Shown: in pieces, positions 11,973-21,730 of the stretch | Position numbering within the stretch: position 1 is the first letter of the stretch | Layout: each line of letters starts with the position of its first letter | NCBI RefSeq assembly: GCF_000787855.1 | Contig: NZ_BBPQ01000022.1 | Coordinates: forward strand, 51,689-91,459 | Origin: Streptacidiphilus anmyonensis | GTDB lineage: Bacteria > Actinomycetota > Actinomycetes > Streptomycetales > Streptomycetaceae | Direction: 5' to 3' | Length of the DNA stretch: 39,771 nt | Translations under genes and position numbers: made by a program | The notes under the pieces: generated by a model | What the model saw: only the letters and a program-made list of their open reading frames with translations | What the model was told of the DNA's origin: nothing | Database searches by the model: none

Positions 11973-13826
11973 TTACACGGTGGCCTTGCGGCGCGCCCGG
12001 CGGGAGACCGCCCAGCCGGTGCCGAGGGCGGCGACGGCCGCCGCGCCCAGGCTGATGGAGAGCATCGTCGAGCCGTTGTCGGACGTGGCCGAGGCCGCGG
12101 CCGGGGAGGCCTGGATGGCCTCAGGGGTGTCGCTGTTGTCGTGGTGCTTGATCGGCGTGACCGAGGCGACCGAGCCGTTGCTGTTGAGCAGCACCCGGAC
12201 GTTGTTCGGGCAGTCGAAGTTGAAGTCGGAGTTCAGACGACCGGCGGTGGCGTCGAAGGAGCCGTCGCCGATGCGGCCGAGCTTCCAGTTGTCCTCGATG
12301 AACCGGGTGATCGAGGCCTGCTGGGTGAAGGTGTGCGAGACGTTGTTGGTGCGCGCGTAGGGCGAGATCACCAGCAGCGGCTGACGCGGGCCGACGCCGC
12401 AGCGGTCGGCGTAGCCCTTCTTGGCGGCCGGGCCGGCCTGGCAGGCCGGGGAGTCGGTGGCGACGGTGCCGGAGACCGTGGCGTCCGTCGAGCCGTTGGT
12501 CGGCGCGTGGTAGACGTGGTCGTACCAGCCGTCGGAGTCGTCGTACGCGATGACGACCGCGGTGGAGGACCACTCCGGGGAGGACTCCAGCGCGTTGATC
12601 TGCTTGACGAGGAAGTTCTGCTCGTCGGTCGGGTCGGAGTAGGCGGCGTGGCCGTCCTGGTACTCGGCCGCCTTCAGGAAGCTGACGGCGGGCAGGTTGC
12701 CCTTGGCCAGCGCCGTGTCGAAGTCGGTCAGGTCGTACTGGTGGTTGGCCTGACCGGCGTTGCCGATCTCCGCCTCGCTCGCCGGCGGCAGGTGGTGCGG
12801 GTTCGAGGTCGACTTGTAGTACTCGAACGGGTCGTGGTGCGCGCTGTAGTCCGCGACCGACGCGCCGCCGATGTTGGTGTGCGAGGCGCCGCAGACCGCG
12901 TAGCCGCTGGTGCCGTTGTACGGCGTGGTCGGGCGGAAGCCGCCCTGGAACCAGCCCCAGGTCACGTGCTTGGCGTTCAGCAGGTCACCGACGTTGGTGC
13001 CCTGCATCTCGGCCAGCGCGTTGTTGGAGGTGTGGTTGTTGTTGGCGCAGTCGTCGTAGGCCGGGTCCGGGTCGGCCGTGACGGTGCCGACGCCCTGGGC
13101 GTTGGGCGAGTGCACGGTGTACGAGTCCGGCGTCGAGGTCTGCGTCGGGTTGGTGGTGCTGCCGTTGCCGGTGACCGAGATGACGCCGTGGGTCTGGCCG
13201 GAGACCAGGCCGAGCGCGCCGACGGTGGACGGGCCGTAGACGTCCGAGAAGGAGTTGTCGCTCAGCGTGTAGTGCTGGGCGTAGTTCCACAGGCCGGTGA
13301 CGGTGTTGCCGTCGTAGTAGTCCATGGCCAGGCCGGGCGCGCCGTACAGGCCGCCCGAGCAGGTGTCCTTGGAGGTGTTCTGGACGAACTTGTCCATCTT
13401 GCCGCCGTCTTCGGCGTACTGCTCCGGCGTGTAGTTGTGGTTCTGGTCGCAGGTCAGGGCCTGCTTGTCGGAGAGGCGCTGCGGCGCGTAGAGGTTCGGG
13501 TTGCTGGTCAGCAGACCCGAGTTCACCAGGTTGTTCACCTTCTTCGGCGTGTTCTTGGCCGCGGTGAACGGGGTTCCGTCGGTGTTGGCGGCCTTCGGGT
13601 AGGTGCCGAAGTAGTGGTCGAAGGAGACGTTCTCCTGGAAGATCACCACGAGGTGCTTGATCGGCGTGGTGGTGTGCACCTTGCCGTGGCCGTGGCCGCC
13701 GTGGTCAGCAGAGGCCGCCCAGGCCGGCGCGGTGCCCGCGGCGACCGTCAGTGCCGCCGCGCCCGCGAGCGCGGCGAAGCGCCGACCCCGGCGCGCGCCC
13801 TTCGCCCTATCCGTGTTGCCGCTCAT
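11973..13826 (-). CDS. Secreted phospholipase C / acid phosphatase family phosphoesterase
   Basis: 617-residue exported phosphoesterase of the PLC/AcpA family (PF04185). The signal peptide contains paired arginines (ARRGRRFAALAG) and ends near AWA (about residue 37). The mature protein opens with KHLVVIFQENVSFDHYFGTYP, in which Glu and Asn are catalytic-site residues of the family, and has the second motif VIAYDDSDGWYDHVYH. The C-terminus has a hydrophobic segment followed by SRRARRKATV, so it may remain anchored in the membrane. GGAGGGG lies 7 nt before the ATG. Members hydrolyse phosphatidylcholine, sphingomyelin or phosphomonoesters; which applies here cannot be told. Phosphate-scavenging is a reasonable guess, but I find no convincing PHO box. 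Confidence 0.9.
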   Translation of the reverse strand: MSGNTDRAKGARRGRRFAALAGAAALTVAAGTAPAWAASADHGGHGHGKVHTTTPIKHLVVIFQENVSFDHYFGTYPKAANTDGTPFTAAKNTPKKVNNLVNSGLLTSNPNLYAPQRLSDKQALTCDQNHNYTPEQYAEDGGKMDKFVQNTSKDTCSGGLYGAPGLAMDYYDGNTVTGLWNYAQHYTLSDNSFSDVYGPSTVGALGLVSGQTHGVISVTGNGSTTNPTQTSTPDSYTVHSPNAQGVGTVTADPDPAYDDCANNNHTSNNALAEMQGTNVGDLLNAKHVTWGWFQGGFRPTTPYNGTSGYAVCGASHTNIGGASVADYSAHHDPFEYYKSTSNPHHLPPASEAEIGNAGQANHQYDLTDFDTALAKGNLPAVSFLKAAEYQDGHAAYSDPTDEQNFLVKQINALESSPEWSSTAVVIAYDDSDGWYDHVYHAPTNGSTDATVSGTVATDSPACQAGPAAKKGYADRCGVGPRQPLLVISPYARTNNVSHTFTQQASITRFIEDNWKLGRIGDGSFDATAGRLNSDFNFDCPNNVRVLLNSNGSVASVTPIKHHDNSDTPEAIQASPAAASATSDNGSTMLSISLGAAAVAALGTGWAVSRRARRKATV

Positions 13827-13980
13827 CCCGTATCCCCTCCGGTGACTGCACGTTCGTCAAGCTGAACTGAACACTCATCAACTGCGCGTCCGCATCCTTC
13901 GCGGGGCGGCCGACGCGCTGGGACCCGTCAGGTGACGTGCCCGTAAACGCCACACGAAGCCTGGTCTCTGCGCGCGTAGA

Positions 13981-15197
13981 TCATGCGAGCAGGTCCCGAG
14001 CATAACGGTCGTTCGCATCCCGAACACCTGGCAGGACGAAGAAGTAGCCGCCGCCGAACGGACGGATGTAGTCCACCAGCGGCTCTCCCGCCAGACGCCT
14101 CTGCACGGCGGCGAACTGACGCTCCAGATCCTGCTGGAAGGCGCAGAAGACCAGACCCATGTCGAGGTTGCCGTTGGCGTCGGTGCCGCGGTCGTAGTTG
14201 AACCCTCGACGCAGCAGCCGCTGCGCGGCCGTCTGCGCGGTGCGCGGGTTGGCGAGCCGGATGTGCGAGTCCATCGGGATGACGTCGCCGGTCGGGTCGG
14301 CGCCGAAGTCGGGCGTGTCCGTCTCGGCCTGACCGTCCAACGGCGCGCCGGAGTCCTTGCGGCGGCCGAACATCCGCTCCTGCTCGGTGATGCCGACGCG
14401 GTCCCAGAACTCCACCAGCATCCGGATCAGCCGCACGGCGAGGTAGGAGCCGTTCGTGGCCCAGGCCGGCTCGCCCTGTCCCGCGTCGACCCAGAGCAGC
14501 TGGTCCATCAGGCGGGTGTCGCCGGTGTCGGGGTTGGCAGTGCCGTCGCGGAAGCCCATCAGGTTGCGCGGCGTGCCGACGGGACGCGGCGGCGAGGCGA
14601 AGCCGTCGACGCGCCAGCGCACCTGCATCGCGCCGCGGGTGTGCCGGGCGATGTCGCGCAGGGCGGAGGCGATCACGTCGGTGTCGTCGGCCTCCAGCTG
14701 CAGCAGCAGGTCGCCGTGGCAGACCGACGGGTCGAGGTCGTCGTCGGGGAAGGCCGGCATGGTGGAGAGCCTGACCGGCCTGCGTGCCGCGAGGCCGAAG
14801 CGCTCGTCGAAGAGCGAAGCGCCGACCGCGACGAGGGCCGTCAGCAGGCCGCCGGGCGGTACCGGCCCGAGCACGCCGGAGTCGGCGGGCGGCGCGCTGA
14901 TGCCGAGCGGCTCGGGCACACCCCCCGTCGTCAGGGCCCGCACCCGGTCGGTCAGGGTGCCGAACAGGTCGGTGAGCCCGGCGCGGTCGCCCGCGGTCAC
15001 GTCGAAGGAGACGAAGGCCGCGACCCGGCGCTTCGGCGTGAGCACGCCGGCCTGGTGCACGCCGTGGAAGCCGCGCGGGGCGTCCCCGGAGGGGGTGGTC
15101 GCCCGGGCGGTCGAGGCGCCCGTCAACGCCGCCGCGGCCCCCGTGGCCAGAGCGCCCGCGAGCACGGCCCGCCGTGCGACGTCCTTGGGCTGCGCGC

Positions 15198-15201
<4 letters not shown>
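13981..15201 (-). CDS. efeB: Tat-exported DyP-type peroxidase (EfeB/DtpA-like)
   Basis: 406-residue heme peroxidase. The N-terminus has the twin-arginine signal (Arg10-Arg11 followed by a hydrophobic stretch). The DyP signature GFRDG (216-220) carries distal Asp219; His313 in MDSHIRLANPRT is the expected proximal heme ligand, and Arg331/332 in LLRRGFNYDRG supply the distal arginine. The GTG start overlaps the upstream efeO stop by four bases. An open frame continues further upstream in the efeO region, but that is not DyP sequence. In EfeUOB systems EfeB oxidises Fe2+ or acts on heme; the Streptomyces relative DtpA has been linked to copper-oxidase maturation. No efeU permease is adjacent. 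Confidence 0.93.
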
Positions 15202-16406
<1,205 letters not shown>

Positions 16407-16413
16407 GCGCGGA

Positions 16414-16419
16414 AGCCTA
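16414..16419 (-). promoter_or_regulatory. -10 hexamer of leaderless efeOB transcript
   Basis: TAGGCT on the minus strand, 7 nt before the efeO GTG, with no Shine-Dalgarno sequence in between. Confidence 0.5.
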
Positions 16420-16588
16420 GGCAGCGACGACGGGCGTTCGACAGGGGGAGGGGTGTACGGCAAGGAAGTGTTCCCCCGGGGTTCATGTGGGCGTCCGGTC
16501 CGCGTACGTTTCGGAATCTTCAACGCTCGGTCGGACAAAAGACATCTGACGGACCGCCAGCGCCATGAAGCTACCAGACGGTAGGAAC

Positions 16589-16594
16589 TAGGCT
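16589..16594 (+). promoter_or_regulatory. -10 hexamer of leaderless pyk transcript
   Basis: TAGGCT lies 6 nt before the pyk ATG. No ribosome-binding site is present. No good -35 is visible. Confidence 0.5.
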
Positions 16595-16600
16595 CGTTCC

Positions 16601-18046
16601 ATGCGCCGAGCAAAAATCGTCTGTACGCTAGGCCCCGCCTCCGACAGCTTCGAGCAGATCAAAGCGCTCGTGGACGCCGGTATGGACGTGGCCCGCTTCA
16701 ACCTCAGCCACGGCAGCTACGCCGAGCACGAGGACCGTTACCGCCGAGTCCGCAAGGCCGCGGACGAGACCGGCCGCAGCGTCGGCATCCTGGTCGACCT
16801 GCAGGGCCCCAAGATCCGCCTGGACACCTTCGCCGAGGGGCCCGTGCTCCTGGAGCGCGGGGACTCCTTCACCATCACCACCGCCGACGTCGAGGGCGAC
16901 CGCCTCCGTTGCGGCACGACCTACAAGGGCCTGTGCCAGGACGTCATCCCCGGTGAGCGCATCCTCGTCGACGACGGCCGGGTGACCCTCGAAGTCACCG
17001 CCGTCGACGGGCAGGACGTGCACTGCACCGTCGTCGAGGGCGGCATGGTCTCCGACCACAAGGGCCTCAACCTCCCCGGTGTGGCCGTCTCCGTTCCCGC
17101 GCTGAGCGACAAGGACGTCGCCGACCTGCGCTGGGGTCTCCGTATCGGCGCCGACATGGTCGCCCTCTCCTTCGTCCGCAGCGCGGACGACATCAAGGAC
17201 GTCCACCGCATCATGAGCGAGGAGGGGCGCTTCGTCCCGGTCATCGCGAAGGTGGAGAAGCCGCAGGCGGTCGAGAAGCTCGACGAGATCGTCGACGCCT
17301 TCGACGCCGTCATGGTCGCCCGCGGCGACCTGGGCGTCGAGATGCCGCTGGAGCAGGTGCCGCTGGTGCAGAAGCGCGCCATCAAGCTGTGCCGCCGCAA
17401 CGCCAAGCCGGTCATCGTGGCCACGCAGATGCTGGACTCGATGATCAACGCCTCCCGGCCGACCCGCGCCGAGGCGTCGGACGTCGCCAACGCCGTCCTC
17501 GACGGCGCGGACGCGGTGATGCTCTCCGGCGAGACCAGCGTCGGCAAGTTCCCGGTGGAGACGGTCCGGACCATGTCCCGCATCGTCTGCGCCGCCGAGG
17601 AGGAGATCCTCGCGGCCGGGCTGCCGCCGCTGAGCGTCACCAGCAAGCCGCGCACCCAGGGCGGCGCGGTGGCCCGGGCGGCCGCGGAGATCGGCGACTT
17701 CCTGCACGCCAAGTACCTGGTCGCGTTCACCCAGTCCGGCGACACCGCGCGCCGGCTGTCCCGCTACCGCTCGCCGATCCCGGTGCTGGCCTTCACCTAC
17801 GAGCCGGCCGTGCGCAGCCAACTGGCGCTCACCTGGGGCGTGGAGACCTTCCTCGGCCCGTTCGTCGGGACCACCGACGAGATGATCGACCAGGTCGACG
17901 CGGCGCTGCTGGCCATCGGCCGCTGCGAGGTGGGCGACATCGTCGTCATCACCGCCGGCTCCCCGCCGGGGCTGGCCGGGTCCACCAACCTGGTCCGGGT
18001 CCACCACGTCGGCCAGGACGACCTGCCGCTGCCGACGAAGCCGTAG
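16601..18046 (+). CDS. pyk: Pyruvate kinase
   Basis: 481-residue glycolytic enzyme converting phosphoenolpyruvate and ADP to pyruvate and ATP. The start MRRAKIVCTLGPASDS, the substrate loop MDVARFNLSHG, VDLQGPKIR, the catalytic-lysine motif VIAKVEKPQAVEK, VMVARGDLGVEMPLEQVP and the pyruvate kinase signature ATQMLDSMI are all intact, followed by the C-terminal regulatory domain. Length is standard. The ATG is taken as the first base of a leaderless message because a -10 hexamer lies 6 nt upstream. It is divergent from efeOB and ends at a strong hairpin shared with the convergent permease gene. Confidence 0.97.
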   Translation: MRRAKIVCTLGPASDSFEQIKALVDAGMDVARFNLSHGSYAEHEDRYRRVRKAADETGRSVGILVDLQGPKIRLDTFAEGPVLLERGDSFTITTADVEGDRLRCGTTYKGLCQDVIPGERILVDDGRVTLEVTAVDGQDVHCTVVEGGMVSDHKGLNLPGVAVSVPALSDKDVADLRWGLRIGADMVALSFVRSADDIKDVHRIMSEEGRFVPVIAKVEKPQAVEKLDEIVDAFDAVMVARGDLGVEMPLEQVPLVQKRAIKLCRRNAKPVIVATQMLDSMINASRPTRAEASDVANAVLDGADAVMLSGETSVGKFPVETVRTMSRIVCAAEEEILAAGLPPLSVTSKPRTQGGAVARAAAEIGDFLHAKYLVAFTQSGDTARRLSRYRSPIPVLAFTYEPAVRSQLALTWGVETFLGPFVGTTDEMIDQVDAALLAIGRCEVGDIVVITAGSPPGLAGSTNLVRVHHVGQDDLPLPTKP

Positions 18047-18064
18047 CGCACGCGCACAAGGGAA

Positions 18065-18100
18065 GAGCCCGGTCGGAGCGGCGTTGCTCCGACCGGGCTC
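18065..18100. terminator. Bidirectional terminator between pyk and permease genes
   Basis: Perfect 15-bp stem (18065-18079 with 18086-18100) around the 6-nt loop GGCGTT, placed between two convergent stop codons. Confidence 0.9.
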
Positions 18101-18121
18101 GGTCATGTCAGGCGCGGGAGG

Positions 18122-19756
18122 TCAGTGCCCACCCTCGTCCACGACCTCGACGTCCTCGATGTTCCGCTCGATCTCGGCGGCCTTGAGCGACGTGGCGATC
18201 GCCCAGTAGTACACGCCCAGGGCGAAGACGGCGACGATCGCGATGTCCACCCAGAGCGGGATGTTGCCGCTGCCGCCGAACTGGCCCTGCCAGGAGACGA
18301 TGCCGATGCCGACCAGGTAGACCGGCAGCCACTGCGCCGACTTCCAGTCCATCTTCGGCGCGTAGGACTTGCCGGTGGCCGTGGCGTACCAGGCGTACGA
18401 ACCCATCAGCAGGTAGCCGAGCAGGATCGCGAGGCCGAGGCGCCACAGGGTGCTCCAGCCGCTCCAGTAGATGATCAGGGTCGCGATGACGAACGACAGC
18501 GGCGAGATGACCTGGCCGAAGGGCAGGCGGTAGGGACGCTCACGCGCCGGCAGCTGCTTGCGCAGCGCGCCGTAGGCGAGGGGGGCGCCCGCGTACATCA
18601 GCACCGAGGCGGAGGTGATGAAGGAGACCAGCGCCTGCCAGCTCGGGAAGGGCAGGAAGCAGATGACGCCGACCACGAAGGAGATGATCAGGCCGAACCA
18701 CGGGACACCCTGGCGCTCGGTCTTCTCGAACAGCTTCGGCGCGTAGCCGTTGCGGCTCAGACCGAAGGAGATGCGCGAGGTCGAGGTGGTGTAGATGAGG
18801 CCGGTACCGGCCGGGGAGACCACCGCGTCCAGGTAGAGGAACCAGGCCAGCCAGCCCAGACCGACCAGCGAGGCCAGACCCGCCCACGGGCCGGAGATGC
18901 CCTGGTAGGCCAGGCTCGCCCAGCCCTTGGCGAAGGAGGCGCCCGGCAGCGCGCCGATGTAGGCGACCTGCAGCAGGACGTAGATCGCGGCGCCGATGGC
19001 GACCGAGCCGAGGACGGCGCGGGGGATGTCCTTCTTCGGGTTCTTGCTCTCACCGGCGAGCTGGATCGCCTGCTCGAAGCCGAGCAGGGCGAAGATGATG
19101 CCGGAGGTGCTGATCGCGGCCAGGATGCCCTTGCCGCCGAACGGCATGAAGCCGTGCGAGGTGAAGTTGCTGCCGTGGAAGTGCGTCAGCGCCACGACGA
19201 AGATCGTCACCAGCGGGATGAAGATCTTCCACCAAGTCGCCGCGCTGTTGGTGTGCGCCAGTACCTTGACGCCCAGGAAGTTCACCGCCACGAAGACGGC
19301 CATGAGGATCACGGCGACCACGAAGCCGGAGGTCGTCAGTGTCCCGTCGGCGTTCTGGAACCCGGTGGCCCAGGACCAGTGACCGGCGTAGCCGATCATG
19401 GCCTCGACCTCGATCGGCGCCACGGTGGCGGCCTGCAGCCAGGAGAACCAGCCGAAGGACATGCCGGCGAGGCCGCCGAAGGTGTAGTGCGGGTAGCGCG
19501 CGGTACCACCGGCGACGGGGAACATGCCACCGAGCTCGGCGTGCACCAGGGCGAGCAGCACGATCGCGACCGCGCCGATCAGCCAGGAGATCACAGCGGC
19601 CGGACCGGCCATCATGACGGCGTTCTTCGCGCCGTAGAGCCATCCGGATCCGATGATCGAACCGACGGACGCCCACATCAGACCGATCAGGCCGATTTCA
19701 CGGCGCAGGGTCCTGCCCTTGGCGGGGGATGAGGGCAGTTGGGTACTGGTGCTCAT
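18122..19756 (-). CDS. APC-superfamily amino acid permease
   Basis: 544-residue integral membrane transporter with about 12 hydrophobic segments. The N-terminal helix carries the APC motif GLMWASVGSIIGSGWLYG, with the unwound GSG that binds the substrate amino group, and MFPVAGGTARYPHYTFGG follows. ALLGFEQAIQLAGESKNPKKDIPRA is the conserved helix 6 and loop region. The C-terminus is cytoplasmic and acidic (IERNIEDVEVVDEGGH). The substrate is not predictable. GAGAGG 6 nt upstream fixes the ATG. The 400-bp upstream region holds two regulatory motifs, one of which is shared with the livK promoter. It does not belong to an operon. Confidence 0.93.
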   Translation of the reverse strand: MSTSTQLPSSPAKGRTLRREIGLIGLMWASVGSIIGSGWLYGAKNAVMMAGPAAVISWLIGAVAIVLLALVHAELGGMFPVAGGTARYPHYTFGGLAGMSFGWFSWLQAATVAPIEVEAMIGYAGHWSWATGFQNADGTLTTSGFVVAVILMAVFVAVNFLGVKVLAHTNSAATWWKIFIPLVTIFVVALTHFHGSNFTSHGFMPFGGKGILAAISTSGIIFALLGFEQAIQLAGESKNPKKDIPRAVLGSVAIGAAIYVLLQVAYIGALPGASFAKGWASLAYQGISGPWAGLASLVGLGWLAWFLYLDAVVSPAGTGLIYTTSTSRISFGLSRNGYAPKLFEKTERQGVPWFGLIISFVVGVICFLPFPSWQALVSFITSASVLMYAGAPLAYGALRKQLPARERPYRLPFGQVISPLSFVIATLIIYWSGWSTLWRLGLAILLGYLLMGSYAWYATATGKSYAPKMDWKSAQWLPVYLVGIGIVSWQGQFGGSGNIPLWVDIAIVAVFALGVYYWAIATSLKAAEIERNIEDVEVVDEGGH

Positions 19757-19801
19757 GCAAGCCTCTCGGAGGGTGGGGAGCAGTTGCTTGAGAGTTGCCC
19801 A

Positions 19802-19854
19802 ACCGTAAGGGCGGCATTTATCCCATGCATAGATGCCGTTACTGAATAGATGCC
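19802..19854 (-). promoter_or_regulatory. Permease promoter with three GGCATYTAT operator copies
   Basis: On the minus strand GGCATCTAT occurs twice, 17 bp apart (19846-19854 and 19829-19837), and an inverted copy ATAAATGCC lies at 19813-19821, so the inner pair forms a 25-bp near-perfect palindrome. A TACGGT -10 candidate (19802-19807) follows directly. A dimeric regulator bound here would cover the -35 and repress the permease gene (inference). Confidence 0.55.
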
Positions 19855-19895
19855 TTCGGATGCTGTGTATTAGCTGCTCAGAGAATCCTCAACTC

Positions 19896-19912
19896 GCTGA
19901 GGAAAATTTGAG
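19896..19912. promoter_or_regulatory. Shared 17-bp upstream element, permease copy
   Basis: GCTGAGGAAAATTTGAG, 140-156 bp upstream of the permease start. It matches a copy at 26846-26862 at 16 of 17 positions. Here it also forms the right half of an imperfect 15-bp inverted repeat with CTCAGAGAATCCTCA (19877-19891). Confidence 0.6.
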
Positions 19913-20127
19913 CATGGCTCGCAGCGGCGCAGATTATTCAGTCGTCTACGCGGGTTGCCCTAAGAATCCGATGGCGAGAGGGTCCGGTTCTTGAGATTCG
20001 TCGGCGGGCTGCCGGAGGCGCCCCGGAGGGGGGCGGTGGCGCGATGCGATGGCCGTAAGGGGCGGCGTGGGGGTGCGTCACTTGCAGGTGTGCCGTCGGC
20101 CCGGAGCGCGTGTGTCCACATCATGAG
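19913..20127. other. Non-coding region between permease promoter and tRNA terminator
   Basis: No gene or strong signal. Open frames here and across the tRNA are arginine/proline-rich artefacts of GC content. Confidence 0.5.
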
Positions 20128-20130
20128 AAA

Positions 20131-20148
20131 GGCCCGCCGAAGCGGGCC
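20131..20148 (-). terminator. tRNA-Leu terminator
   Basis: GGCCCGC/GCGGGCC stem with a tetraloop on the minus strand, followed by TTTCTC, 9 nt after the tRNA 3' end. Confidence 0.85.
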
Positions 20149-20157
20149 CTCGCAGGG

Positions 20158-20238
20158 TGCCGGGTGCGGGATTCGAACCCGCAAGCCTTTCGGCAGATGT
20201 GTTTGAGACATCCGTGTATGCCGTTCCACCAACCCGGC
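20158..20238 (-). tRNA. tRNA-Leu (anticodon CAA)
   Basis: 81-nt class II tRNA. Acceptor stem GCCGGGT/ACCCGGC, anticodon loop CTCAAAC with anticodon CAA, a short variable hairpin TGCC-GAAA-GGC, and T-arm GCGGG-TTCGAAT-CCCGC are all present. It reads UUG leucine codons. The 3' CCA is not encoded (CCC follows the discriminator A), so it must be added after transcription. Confidence 0.95.
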
Positions 20239-20329
20239 CGGTGGTGTGCATCAGCACCATACCGTGTGCGCCCAGTGCGATGCAGCTAGGTAGGCTTGCG
20301 CCGTACGCCCCGGAGCTACGAGGAGCATC

Positions 20330-20956
20330 GTGACCGCCGCCGACGAGCAGGACCCGCACGTCCCGCCGACGACCACCCGTGTCGTCATCGCCGAGGACGA
20401 GGCACTGATCCGCCTCGACCTCAAGGAGATGCTTGAGGAGGAGGGCTACACCGTCGTCGGCGAGGCGGGTGACGGTGAGACGGCCGTCCGGCTGGCCGAG
20501 GAGTTGAAGCCCGACCTGGTCATCCTCGACGTGAAGATGCCCGTCCTGGACGGGCTCTCGGCTGCCGAGCAGATCCACCAGGCCCACATCGCGCCGACCT
20601 TGATGCTCACCGCCTTCTCCCAGCGCGAGCTGGTGGAGCGCGCCCGCGACGCCGGGGCGATGGCCTACATCGTCAAGCCGTTCAACAAGGGCGACCTGGT
20701 CCCCGCGATCGAGATGGCCGTCTCCCGCTACAGCGAGATGCGCGCGCTGGAGCTGGAGATCGAGGACCTCAACCTGCGTCTGGAGACCCGCAAGCTGGTC
20801 GACCGGGCCAAGAGCGTGCTGCAGACCAAGTTCGGGCTGACCGAGCCGGCCGCGTTCCGCTGGATCCAGAAGACCTCGATGGACCGGCGGATGACGATGA
20901 AGGCCGTCGCCGAGGCCGTCATCGAGGAAGGCGCTTCGCAGGACGCCAAGAAGTAG
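20330..20956 (+). CDS. pdtaR: ANTAR-domain response regulator (PdtaR-like antiterminator)
   Basis: 208-residue regulator. The receiver domain (about 15-130) has acidic residues AEDE, phospho-acceptor Asp67 in VILDVKMP and Lys116 in VKPFNKG. A helical linker leads to a C-terminal ANTAR RNA-binding domain (about 140-197) with AKSVLQTKFGLTEPAAFRWIQKTSMDRRMTM. Phosphorylated ANTAR proteins bind paired hairpins in mRNA and prevent termination; the mycobacterial homologue pairs with kinase PdtaS, which is not in this window. AGGAG lies 4 nt before the GTG, and a TAGGCT -10 candidate lies at 20291-20296. Position next to liv genes is conserved in Streptomyces as far as I recall. Confidence 0.93.
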   Translation: MTAADEQDPHVPPTTTRVVIAEDEALIRLDLKEMLEEEGYTVVGEAGDGETAVRLAEELKPDLVILDVKMPVLDGLSAAEQIHQAHIAPTLMLTAFSQRELVERARDAGAMAYIVKPFNKGDLVPAIEMAVSRYSEMRALELEIEDLNLRLETRKLVDRAKSVLQTKFGLTEPAAFRWIQKTSMDRRMTMKAVAEAVIEEGASQDAKK

Positions 20957-20962
20957 GGGACG

Positions 20963-21009
20963 ACAGAAAGAGGGGTGCGGGGCCGACGGCCCCGCACCCC
21001 TCTTTCTGT
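20963..21009. terminator. Long bidirectional terminator, 22-bp perfect stem
   Basis: Positions 20963-20984 and 20988-21009 are perfectly complementary around a GAC loop. The outer AAAGA/TCTTT gives a U-rich tail in both directions, serving convergent pdtaR and livF. Confidence 0.95.
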
Positions 21010-21013
21010 TGTC

Positions 21014-21730
21014 TCAGTCCTCGCCGAGGTACGCCTTGCGGACGGACTCGTCGTGGAGCAGGTCCGCGCCGGTGCCGGACAGCGAGATCCGCCCGACCTC
21101 CATCACGTGCCCCTGGTCCGCCAGCGACAGCGCGGCCTGGGCGTTCTGCTCGACCAGCAGGATCGTCATGCCCTGCTCGCGCAGCTCCGCGATGGTGGAC
21201 ATGATCTTCTGCATCATGATCGGCGACAGGCCCATGCTGGGCTCGTCCAGCATCAGCAGCTTCGGCTGCGACATCAGCGCGCGGCCCATCGCCAGCATCT
21301 GCTGCTCACCGCCGGACAGCGTGCCGGCCGCCTGCTTCCGTCGCTCGCCGAGGATGGGGAAGAGCTCGTACGCCCGCTCGACGTCGGCCTGGATGCCCGG
21401 GGTGTCCCGGCGCAGGAACGCGCCGAGCAGCAGGTTCTCCTCGATGGTCATCCGCGCGAAGATGCGGCGGCCCTCGGGGGAGTGGGCCAGGCCCATCCTG
21501 ACGATCTCGTGGGCGGGCTTGCCGTCGATCCGCTCGCCCTTGAAGAGGATGCTGCCCGACGTGGGCTGGTGCAGCCCGGATATGGTCCGCAGCGTGGTGG
21601 TCTTGCCGGCGCCGTTGGTGCCGATGAGGGTGACCACCTGTCCTTCCTCGATGCTGAAGGAGATTCCCTTGACGGCCTCGATCTTGCCGTAGGCGACGCG
21701 GAGGTCCTGGACCTCGAGAAGCGCGGTCAC
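21014..21730 (-). CDS. livF: Branched-chain amino acid ABC transporter ATP-binding protein LivF
   Basis: 238-residue ATPase with Walker A GTNGAGKT (37-44), LivF-typical GLAHSPEGRRIFARMTIEENL, signature LSGGEQQ (138-144), Walker B LLMLDEPSMGL and the C-terminal switch region ILLVEQNAQAAL. It pairs with LivG to energise the LivHM permease. The GTG start overlaps the livG stop (GTGA). It is the last gene of the operon and ends at the 22-bp hairpin. Confidence 0.96.
   Translation of the reverse strand: MTALLEVQDLRVAYGKIEAVKGISFSIEEGQVVTLIGTNGAGKTTTLRTISGLHQPTSGSILFKGERIDGKPAHEIVRMGLAHSPEGRRIFARMTIEENLLLGAFLRRDTPGIQADVERAYELFPILGERRKQAAGTLSGGEQQMLAMGRALMSQPKLLMLDEPSMGLSPIMMQKIMSTIAELREQGMTILLVEQNAQAALSLADQGHVMEVGRISLSGTGADLLHDESVRKAYLGED

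Noticed and set aside
13862..13872. CTGAACTGAAC (GTTCAGTTCAG on the minus strand) as a PHO box for the phospholipase C-like gene
   Set aside because: The 5-bp repeat does not follow the 11-bp PhoP repeat unit and lacks the usual GTTCACC core.
19960..20232. Minus-strand open frame covering the tRNA region
   Set aside because: It overlaps the tRNA-Leu gene and terminator completely and has no protein-like composition.
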